From Steromphala cineraria (taxonomy: Eukaryota > Mollusca > Gastropoda > Trochida > Trochidae), in contig OU744721.1 in NCBI GenBank assembly GCA_916613615.1, positions 86,086,464 through 86,150,463 on the forward strand: a stretch of DNA of 64,000 bases, read 5' to 3'. The translations under genes and the position numbers were made by a program. This document shows, piece after piece, positions 1 to 12,300 of this stretch (the first letter of the stretch is position 1; every line of letters starts with the position of its first letter). The notes beneath the pieces are model-generated. The model was not told where the DNA came from. It did not search any database and saw only the letters and a list, made by a program, of their open reading frames with translations.

Positions 1-372
1 AAGCTTTATACAGCATTTCAATAATGAGCTCTCTTAACTCAAACAACTAAGGAGTACAAAAGGGATGCCTGAAACACTTGTGATTGTCTAAGTTGACCAC
101 ATATATTCGTATTTGTCAAGTGATTGAAAGTTCAGCTATCTAAACTATTATTCAAGGAATTAGAGCAGTAGGAAAAGAAAGCATGTGATGTTAATGATCA
201 TGGAACCTATCATTCTGGCAGAAAAATCGAAAGTTCTTCTCTCTTGGCTAACTTCAAGGCATATATAGCAATAGGAGAAGGAAGTTACAATTTATTGTCA
301 AATGAAAACTTAAATGAAGGGAAACTTTCCAATGTTGCAAGACCCTGTTGTAAATAAGGTTATGGAACCAAC

Positions 373-3300
373 CGTTCTCGCCCGCGATGATGGCACGTGG
401 CTCCTCCTCCTCATCAGGGGGAGACAACTGCTCAGTGCCGCTGTTCACATGCACGCTGTTTGACCCAGATTGCAGGTAGCGGTTCAGTTCCGGACGATCA
501 ATTGTTATAGCAAACAGGATCGACCCAAGCCCTGCAGAAAATAGCAACATGTCACAACTTCCATATACCTAAATTCAAATTGATAAAATGAAAAATATGT
601 TGGGTTTTTCTTAAAACAGAAAACACATCCAAATTTGGAATTGTTAATCAGTATGATATTCAACATATTAAATACTAAATTAATTTGTTTCATTTAAAAA
701 ATTGATCGAAAACACTAAACTTAAACATAAAACTTAAAAAAAGCAACATTTAAGTTGAAACATGCAACCTTTTAAAATGACCCATCAAAGCAAAGCTGAC
801 TGATTGTGACTTGAGAAAAGTCAATATGATGTCATAGCCATAATTGTGATGTCATAGATATGATTGTGACATCAGCCTTAATTGTGATGTCATAGACCTA
901 CTAGTGATGTCATAAATCTGATTGTGATGTCATAAGAGAGTCATCAAGTACACAAACAACTTGGAGAGGTCAATATATCAGTATGATTTTAAAATATTTC
1001 ATATTTTATGAAAATATAAAGCCAATCATGTAAAAGGATAGAAATAATCCTAGTTATGCAACAAATCTATATTCCTGTATTTGATTAATATATCTTCTTA
1101 TCTTACACGGACTCACAAGAGAATGTTACTTCTTCAAGGAAGTCAATCTTCTGCCCAGTTAACTCTCCCTCCTCCTACACATGATATTCTTATTACAGAT
1201 TTTATTACTGCTACTAATCATTAAATATTTTTCAATCAAAGTTCAATGTGTCAGTGTAGACGGAGAGAGATACCTGCTGACATCATGGGCATCTTACTCT
1301 TTCTACATGAATTTCTTACCCATGACTTTATTATTATTTACTACCCCTTTTTAATCATTAATATATGAATCAAAGTTCAGTGTAGTCAGTTTTATTAAAA
1401 TCGGCAAAAGTGTACAAAATATTATCTCTAGCCGGTTTGGAACCTCAACAAGCTTGGCTTTCTTCTCATACACAGTCTGAAGGCAACCCAATTACCCGCA
1501 TGTTCTGATGTAAGCTCATCGAGCCAATCACAAAAATCGGCAAAACCTTAAACTATCAGAGCTAGGGGCACGCAACTTCTGTTTAATCCAATTTTCTACA
1601 TAACCGCAGCCATGTTGGTTTTTGTAAGGGCAATGTGATTGGTCCGCTTGTGACTAGGTTTTTGTCTGTGCTAAACTTGTTGACCAAGGGCCTAGCTTGG
1701 GTGCTTTCAGACCGTTGTGGAGACGAAAGCCCTGATACAAATTTTTTCTTTGTTTCCCTCGAAAGACTAACCTGCTGACATCATGGGCAGCATGCTGCTC
1801 CGCTCCTGGTCTCGGAGAAACGCCCACTCCTCGTAGTACTGGCTGCAACACAATACATGGAATCTAGATAAAAGTATTGAACAAGATAACTTTTCTTAAC
1901 AATGAAATATCCATTTAAATACCTTGAAAAGAACATCACTATTCATTTCATACACTCATGTCACTATTTAAATGATATGATAAATCATCCATGTTGAGGG
2001 CCTGACCTGAGCATTTCTTTATTTAAGTTACTACAAATCCATGTTGAGGGCCTTGGCATCTCTTCATTTGAATATTAAACATCCATGATAATATCCTGAC
2101 CTGAATACATCTCACTATTCAAGTAATCAAATATCTATGTTGTTGGCCTGGACATCTCCTTATGCGAATAATTACATATCCATGTTGAGGGCCTGACCTG
2201 AGCATGTCCTCGCTGTCTATGAGCATGTGCATGTATCGCTCCAGAGAGTTCTCGTTGAAGGATGCGCGGAGCCACGCCCGACCCCGCCCCGCGTCACTGC
2301 TGACGTTCTTGAGGTTGATGAAGCGTTGGACTTCATGCTTTGTTAAGTGCTCCTTGACGTATTGCCAGAACGCTGCAATAGAGAGTGATAAGTGATTTTA
2401 AGAGTTCTTATTTAAGACAAATCATGTCAATATGCAATGGACTCATTAGTCACTCCTTCATATAGTGCTAGAATGCTGGAACATAGAGATTTGTCTGTGT
2501 ATCGAGGAAGATGAAACAAGGCAAATTAGTGCCCTTTCACATACCCCCGCTGTAATTTCACCACCATTACATAAATAACAATGATAAACAATCAAAAACA
2601 TACATTCAGGCAACTGTCAATTGATTAAGGTTAAGGTGAAACAAAATAACAACTGAAGTCTAGCAGTCATAGCTTTAAAAATTTGAAGAAGTCAGGACAT
2701 TTGATATTTTTTGGTAAAACTTTGAAAACGTTATGGCAACCTTGATTTTAAATCCCTTTGAGGCTCATCAGTGGGAAAAGGAAATCTCACATTTATCATA
2801 TGAAGTTTCTAAGTTTTCAAGTAATGCTTCAGAGCAAATTTGCTGTTTTAGGGCCAAAAAAAATTGGAACCCCGAAGCGTTATACCAAAAGGCACATCTG
2901 CACCACATAAGTAACATCAATACCAAATAGTTTTCAAGTAATGCTCCATAAATGGAACAAAGTCAGAAATGTTATCATTATAGGGCCAAAATTTCAATAC
3001 TCTTTGGTACCTTGGAATTGAAACCCCCCAAAAGGCACATCTGCACCACATCATAGAGGTGTGTCGAATAAAGAGACACTATTTGGTATTTTAATGGCAG
3101 ACAAAAGTCATTTTAGGAAGATTGGGTACAAGTGTCTAAAGGTTTTAATGGGATAATTTGGGTAAAAAAACAAGTACCTGAAACATAAATCTTTTTTGAT
3201 CATAAAGTTAAATTTGGGAATAGATGTACTACTTGTCTGTATAAATCATGCATACCGTATATGACCGGATATAAGCCGACCCCCTTTCTCAACCCCCCAA

Positions 3301-6300
3301 ATTCCAATCAAAACCTAGTATCTCATGTATAGACCCACCCGCCCTCTTCGCAGCTCTATATTTTGCTGACAGTAAGTCGATATGATGCCAGTTGCATTGA
3401 AACTAAAAGCTCATGAATCCTCAAATGACACGTTAATTTTAAGAGATATATTATTTTAAAAAACTATAAAAGAAATTCACTTACGGTGTTTGTTGTTTGT
3501 TTTAATCATATTACATATTATTCTCGACAAATTGTTAACGAACGACAGTCAACAACCTTTGGTGCATGAAGTGTATGCTGGAAATGAGATATTTGTTACA
3601 AGCCTTTTCATTGGCTAAATTATGTAGGTCAACCAATCAGCAAGTCGGTTTAAAAAAGATCTACGAAACATAAAACGTGGTCGTAATAATTTCATGACAA
3701 CATTTTGTCGGTACAATATTAAATGTGTAAATATATCAGATTTTCTTACATGTTTTCTATATTTTATTATTTCAAAATTAACATGCAGTTAATTGAAATA
3801 TTTGTGTATATAAAAGTCGAAGAATAACGATCAGAAATATAACCATGACCAAAAAATTATATAAGGAATGTTATTCGTTGTCACGAAATTACGATTGAAA
3901 TTCAAAGTAATGTAAAACATCGTGCTTTCACGAGTGTATCTTTGACAAAGATTTGATTGAATTTCGATAAGATATGATTGATAAGTTTGGAAATATGTCT
4001 TATTAATACTTTAAAATGGACAACAAGTCTTTTGAAGTGATAACTCTAGATAATATTTGAAAAACCGGGTTTCAATTGGCGATCGTTGATGCGAGTGAAG
4101 CCACATCAATCTGCCGAAATCTAACAGTACGTGAAGGTTGCTTGAATATATTTTCAACTTCCCGTTGCATATTAATATATCTTTATATATTTTTCAACTT
4201 CTCTTTGTATATTTTCATTAAAAACAACAACACAACAAAAGTATTTTCATTTTACAAGTTCAATATAGAAATGACCTCGATGATAGTGCATGTTGCTTCC
4301 TGTGTAAACATCGACTCGCTAACTCGTTGGGCTGACGATACTCGTGCTTGGTCTCTTGATTTTTTTCATCTGCATCATATAACTCGGGTATAGACCGACC
4401 CCCCTCTCTGACCCCCTAATTTCTGGTGTCAAATTCTCGGCTTATACCCGGTCATATACGGTAATTACAGTATCCTAAAGCTAACATTTATACGGCTAAG
4501 TGCTAAATTTTTGACATCACAACTACAAATCATGAGGATGTCACACATGTTTGAGATTGCCTTTCAAAGATTAGATCCTCCACTGCAGTACCTTACACAG
4601 GTGAGGAACAAATCAATAAAACATTGAATGTAGCAGCTCACCTGGCTCTGCGTCTATATTCTTGATGTCATTCAGGAAGTCCTTCACCTTGGCGAGTCCC
4701 GCTCGCTCCGTCACCTGCCTGGAATGAACAATTACATGGACACCTTAAAGGGGCAGTAGTACGTTTTTTTATAATTTAATATTTTAAAATTTTCAGTGAT
4801 AATTGTAAGTTAATGTTAAATGTATTATTTTGACAGTGTCAAAAATGTCATTACACAAGTCAATCATCCATAGTCGGAGGACAAAGTATGACGATTCACA
4901 TAAAATACATAGGCCGCCATTTTTGTATGAACACCTTTAATTCATTTTCTGTAAGAAAAAGGAATCGCATGGCTAAACTTTATGTTAAATATTTGAATTA
5001 TTACTGCTCCATTTAGTTTAAATACATTGTCTTTCAATTGGAACCATTAATTTTCATTTTCCTGACATCACCTCATATTCCCCCTAAAAACGTGCTACTG
5101 CCCCTTTAAGCATGACTTAATCAATTGAGTGATTCACTTAATATACAATTATTGATAATCCCTGCTTAAAAAAAATTCATTGCCACTGGATGACAAAGGT
5201 CACGTTTCTGCAGTATTTCAGCAACAAACGATGAATTATTGCTTCTTAAAAATCCTTGTTGCCGCCACTGAACGCTAATATTTCAAACTACCATATCCCT
5301 AAAATTGATGTAAACATTTATATAAAATGATGTTGTTATAAAACCATTGTCTTTAACATGAAATTCCCCACACCTCCACTGGTCTCGTTTCTCACCTGAA
5401 TGCAATGAGAGCCTTGTTGTTCTTGCGCATACCATGTTGAAGGGCCTGCTCAAACGCCGAACACAGACACGACACTCTGCAAGTTCATTCAACATACATT
5501 GTTTTAAACACATGCGAAATGAGGTAATTCAACTAACAATACCAGTCAGGCAGCAACAGCATGAGACTGTAAAAAATAGCAACCTACAGTCTAGTTTTTA
5601 TTCAGCAAGTCTGGATTGACATGAAAATGAAATGAAAGGAGGGAAGAGATAATATAATACAAATGAAGGTACAGTTGTTATGATAAATATTTCATAGACC
5701 AAATAATGAGTCTTTACAACAATAGCACTGCCTGTCCCAAAACCTATCGGTTCTGCTAACACAAATCTGTCCTGGTGAGACAGTGTAATCAGTAACGATG
5801 TTGCATATCATTTAGACTGAAACAGGGGATTGTGTTATTTATAGGTGAGACCACTTTATTGAAGATGAAATTTACGTTTACATATTTAACTGTTGAAAAG
5901 AGCTGCTTAGTTATGTCAAGGTTGAGTCCGTACCTGCTATCAGCGTCTGTGGCGAGCTCCGATCGACCCCCGAACCTCACCTGACACTGTAAGACAACAG
6001 AAACATACAGGTAGTATACAGGTTCTATTGGGAGAGCATTGACTAGTTTGCTTTCCCTCCACTATAACTCAGTGGCACTATCAATTTTAGTAAACTGGTT
6101 CCCCTTGTAAATAAGTGAGACTCCAAACTCTGGTTCTTAAAATAAGTTGATTTACATAGTAACAAAAAGTGGCGAACACATTCTATCCAACCAGCAAATG
6201 ACATGGCATCCAGGTTGTATGAAGGTCGCACAGAAATGTTGCAGTTCATCACTTTTGCTCCATTTCAAGTTTTGTCGGCAATTAGCACAACATCGTAAAG

Positions 6301-9300
6301 TTGATTTACACCCAATATGCACCAGGGATTTAATCTTATTGCTGCAATGTATATAAAGTTAATTCCAGTTTCATTATTTTCAAATCATTCTTATTGAAGC
6401 AATCATTTCTTGTACATTTAGCAGTGTTGTTCCTATAATGGGTTCTTGGGGAATTTGACCACTCTTCTGACTCCCATTTTGAGAAGTGGGATACCTCTAC
6501 CAATGCAAAAGGGTTACATATGCTCACAATTGCTCAAATGACCCCCAGAGCTGTTCACCTAGGAACATCACTGCTTAGGGATAGATAAGAGTGTCACCAG
6601 CTAGAAGTGGTCTTTTAGGCAGGATAGCAGCAATCCTCACTGTGCAAATCCTCTCAAATAATGTGATTGAATAAAAGAAGACTAGATCGAGACCTCCCAG
6701 GTACCCACCTGTTTGACAGCATCCAGGAGGCGAGTGAGGAGATTCTGTCGTTCACTGAGATGGTTGTCATCACCTGCAACATCACATCACATCACATCAC
6801 AACATCACATCACATCACATCACATTTATTATGTTAGCATTTAAACTAGAGGTGTGACGCAGTGTCCGAAATAACCACTAGCCCGGTAGCAATTAAACTA
6901 GACCAGTAGTCTACTTCAAAAGCTTGCACTTGAATGAATCACATGGACATGCTTGCATATTGAATAAATAGTAGAATAATCTTTTTTATTCCAAAAAGTA
7001 TGTAACCGTTGAAGTCTAATATTGATTTTAAGTTTAACATTAAACCCGATTACTGATATGTATGTGGAATATAACCCCACCGACCCCTAGTCACGTGAGT
7101 CATGTAAGGGGTTTCCTGTATGATCTCATGACGGGTTTGCTTCTCGTAATAAAAAAAAAAAAAAAAAAAAGAAAAAAAAGAATAAATAATCATGTCTTCT
7201 ACTGCAACCCTAGAAGTCAGTACCATGTCTGCTGTTAAATAAATGACAAAACTGAAATAAACACTCTTGATTGGTGTCCCCGAAAAATTCTTAGCACTTA
7301 CCCATGTGAATAATGTGTTACCGTGTATTGTAAATTCTTTTTCTGTCTTGTCAATTTTATATTTCTCATTGAAGGTAACACTTATCTCCCCTCTAACTGT
7401 GCTAGCAATGCATTCATCTAAATAAGCATAAACTGAACAAAGACTTATTGATTACTGGCTATGTTACATAAACAAGCAATTTCATACAGATTTGTTACAT
7501 TCTATCCAAACATCAGAGGTGGTAATTGCTATGCTGATGTAATATTGCTGAAACAGACTGAGAAAGGAAATTGTCATCAAACAGAATTTTCTGTCATGTG
7601 GTCCAAGCTCAATGAAGACCGTGTAAATTTTTCTGTAGTTTTTGTATCACAATGATAGAAGCAAACTTCAATTTAAGTTTATCATCTAAAATAATTTTGT
7701 TTTATTTAACATATTCGTTATTTTCCTTTTTAAAGAAAATGACCAAAAAATCCATTGGTGGTATGCCTCGAGAAAAACCTGAAAGGTATCCTTTTATGTG
7801 TTAATTGCTTCAGTAAATAATTTGAACGTTTATAGTTTTGTTTCTGTAAAAATAAATAAAAGTACCGAGGGTACAGAAGCTCACCTTAAAATGAATGATG
7901 TGGTAAAATTATTTAATTATACATGTAACCATCTTTTATATAATTGATTATGGCTGCCATCATGATTTTTTTATCTTTTAAAATACTAGTCTTCTTTTGG
8001 AAACCACTAGAGCTTGAACAAACATTAATACACGATTGATATATTCATGATAAGTTAACAAGCAGTAGGTTTTTGTATAACTTTTTTGTATATCTATGGC
8101 TGAATTGGTGACCATCTTGTACTTTTTAATCTTCAAAATGCTACTTTTATGTGGGCATCCGTATTAATTTCATTATGATATCTTGATTGGTTTAGGTGTA
8201 TCCATTTAAATGTCATTCATTACTTACAGGATGGTGGCCACTTACAATTGTTTTGTAGTGAATCATTAATATGATTTCAAGATTATTTCACTGATGGTTA
8301 TGCTGCATGGGATATTGAGAATCCCAAAAGTACAGATTTTTCAAGGAAAATGAATGACTGATTGAGAGGAAAGTCATAAACACAGCAATGCATAAGACAC
8401 GTTTATTTTGTTCACATAATATTTACATGTCAAGTGACCATGAGATGTCTTTCATTTAAGTATCAATTTATTTAACACTCATACAGTACTATAATGGTAA
8501 ACATTTTTGCATTGTCAAATCAACAGAGAGATATGACAAATCAAATTTCCTTACTTTTCTTACTAAACCCTTTTCGATTTTTTTCATATTTATTCCACAT
8601 CAACTTATCATGTAGATTGCTAAACACAAGGCTTATTGTAGACAAGTTTTGTGTAAGTTGTTATTCTTAGAAAGAACATATCACTGTCATGAGAATACAA
8701 GTCCATAACTTTTATTGCATACACATGGGCCATGGCCATATAGCATAATGCTCTGCCATATCAATTGGGTCAAGTTGATTATGCAACAGACTAGCAGCTG
8801 ACACTGTGATGCTAGCAGCCTGCCTTGGGATGTGTATTAGTGGATAGTGGAATATCTGAACTCTGGTTGACCCCTTATGTGTGGTATTTAAAGGAATATA
8901 AGGGAGATACCATTGTTTAAAATTTAACATGTTTAATGTGATTTGGTTTTTGCAGCTAGTTGCCATAAAGATTTCAAACAAATTAATCAATTATGTTTGT
9001 CTTTCATCTTAATTTTTTTTAGAAACACTTACAAAATATAGAACAACTTGCACGACAATCTTAAATATTCCATATTTAAGATAATATTATGATTAGTAAG
9101 TTCAAATTAGAGAATTTATATGGTGCCAGTGATCACTTGATGAAAGCTTAAAATTTAATAATAATGATGTGTCATCTGCAGCTGAAAAGTCAATATGGCT
9201 GCTATAACGGCCATCTTGGATTCTCAAAACTGAAACGTCTACCTTTCTGTGAGGAATCACTATAGGTATAACATACTACAATATAAAAATGATATCTAGA

Positions 9301-12300
9301 TTGGTTTAGAAGAAATAGTCTTTGTCATGAAATCTAATTGAAAATTCAATATGGCTGCCATGGCGGCCATATTGGATTCTCAAAACTTAAACTTCTACCT
9401 TTCTGTGCGGAATCACCATAGGTATAACATACTACAATTTCAGAATGATATCTGGATTCGTTTAGAAGGAGTAGTCTTTTTCATGAAATCTAATTGAAAA
9501 TTCAATATGGCTGTCATGGCGGCCATCTTGGATTCTCAAAACTGAAACGTCTACCTTTCTGTGAGGAATCACCATGGGTATAACATAATACAATTTCAAA
9601 ATGATATCTGTATTCGTTTAGAAGGAGTAGTCTTTTTCATGAAATCTAATTGAAAATTCAATATGGCTGTCATAGCGGCCATCTTGGATTCTCAAAACTG
9701 AAACATCTACCTTTCTCTGAGGAATCACCATGGGTATAACATACTACAATTTCAGAATGATATCTGAATTCGTTTAGGAGGAGTAGTCTTTTTCGTGAAA
9801 GTTTACGGACGGACAGACGGACAGACAGACGGACGACGGACGAAGCGCCATGACATAAGCTCACATTTACTTTGTAAAGGTGAGCTAAAAAGTCATCATC
9901 AAATATATTGGGATGTAGAAAAGCAATAACAACATGTCATTAACACATTGAACATCTCTTCAATATACATATTTTGAGTTGGAAAAGTATACATTGAAAT
10001 CTAACAGATAATATCATAATCAATTCTGCATTAGCAGTAGCCAGCACACAGATATTGTGAGAGCCCTAATTAGGTGTTGATGAAGTTTGAGCCCGACTAA
10101 TTAGCACACTACAATCAGATCCAGTCAATGTATGTTCGCATAGCATCAGGTGGCAGGTTCATACAATAGGGCTTTTGTCTCATATACATTATCAGATTGC
10201 ATCAAGTATAACTTCTATTGATTGTGTTGTGATATCTGTGAAAGAAACATATGATGGGAAATAATTACATTTGCATGAAGTATAACTTCTTTTATTGATT
10301 TCTATGGAAGGAACATATGCTGAGAAATAATGTTGCATTATTATAGTAAATTGAGTCACTTAACAGTCTTTCCTTATTGATACATGTATTATACTTACAG
10401 TATATATGAATTCTATATGTGATGAATCTTTACCAAACATACATACATTCATCATCTGCTGGTCAATGAATGATTGCAAAATATTTCAGTTTTAAAACAA
10501 GGCAAAAGTGAGCACGGCTCACATACCCCCGTCTGTAGTTTGACCGCCTTCACGTAACATTAATTTGAAAATTTATGAAAATTACTCGTTCAATGATTAT
10601 GACTTTGAACACAATGGTCTTGCAAACCTAAAAACTATTTTACTTCATAACATCCGCGGCTATGTAGTTTTTGAATAAAATTCTGGGAACCCTGGAATTA
10701 CCCCTAAAAGGCACAACAGCACTATACAGTCGAACCTTGTTTTGTTTACAGTTGAAAATCGTCCCAATAGCGAATCGTCCTGTTAACTGGGTTATTTTTC
10801 TTAAGAAATATAGACACATTGTTTGAAAAATCTTTGTCCGTAAGGTGAGATTTACGGATATACGGAGTCCGGGTATCTGAGGTTCGACTGTATACTTCCA
10901 TACCAAATTTGAAGTGTGCAAGTCATTTGGTATTTATATATGCTCCGGAAACAACAAAACAAAAATTGGACCGTTTTTTGGTCAAAATTTCAAAAATTAT
11001 TCAGAACATTGAGCTGAAACCCCTAAAAGGCACAACAGCACCATATAGGCTACTTCCATACCAAATTTGTAGTTTCTAAGTGGTATATTATTTTAGTAAT
11101 GCTCCTGAAACGAGACAAAGTCCAAAAATCGTACCGTTTTTGGTCAAAATTTCAAAAATTATTTGGACCATTGAGCTGAAACCCCTAAAAGGCACCACAG
11201 CACCATATAGGCTACTTCCATACCAAATTTGAAGTTTCTAAGTGGTACAGTTTTTGAGTTATGCTCCGGAAACGAGACAAAGTCCAAAAATCCGACCGTT
11301 TTTGGTCAAAATTTCAAAAATTATTTGGACCATTGAGCCGAAACCCCTAAAAGGCACCACAGCACCATATAGGCTACTTCCATACCAAATTTGAAGTTTC
11401 TAAGTGGTACAGTTTTTGAGTTATGCTCCGGAAACGAGACAAAGTCCAAAAATCGGACCGTTTTTTGTCAAAATTTCAAAAATTATTTGGACCATTGAGC
11501 TGAAACCCCTAAAAGGCACCACAGCACCATATAGGCTACTTCCATACCAAATTTGAAGTTTCTAAGTGGTAAAGTTTTTGAGTAATGCTCCGGAAACGAT
11601 TTCGGACGGACGCACGCACGCACGCACGGACGGACGGACGGACGCACGGACGGACACGCGGAGCGCTATATACCCCCGACTACGTCGTAGCGGGGGTATA
11701 ACAATATTATAATTAGTGCTCTTTCATGTGAAGAAGAAGTAGCTTCTAGAGAGTTAACCCTTTGAATCATAGATTGTGACTCAATGCCATACACATGTTT
11801 CTCAATTCTTCTGATAATCATTTAACATAAAGCAAACAGTTTAACACAGCTGAAAATTGTCAAGTAACATTTTCGCGGCCCTCTAAGATCATTTACCCTC
11901 AATTAAAAGCATATTGTTTTTATTCAGACTTCATGAGAACTTGAGTGGAAAGATAATCGTCTTATAGGTGAAGTAAGAAGAGGGCATATTTTATTGAAAA
12001 GTTCACAAGAGAAATGTAAATAATTTATATATAACTGACTAAGTTCATCTCTTGTAATGAAATGGAATGCACAAGACACCTACAGTACCATATTTTAATC
12101 AAAACAGTTTCAACAATGTCCTTGCCGTAAAATAGTTTTCATAATACAGATAATTAGTACGGTACAGGTGATGCATCAACCGCATCTTGTCTTGAATCAG
12201 AAACACTGTTCTCAACTAGGAGATAAACCCACTCTACGTTTTATTTTTGGGTAGATTGTAGTGCATGTTCATATCCAAATTGAATTTTTAACCAAGCTTG

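Noticed and set aside
9192..11600. CRISPR-like arrays
   Set aside because: The units are 156 and 162 bp, contiguous and without spacers, in a eukaryotic intron. They are ordinary tandem repeats.
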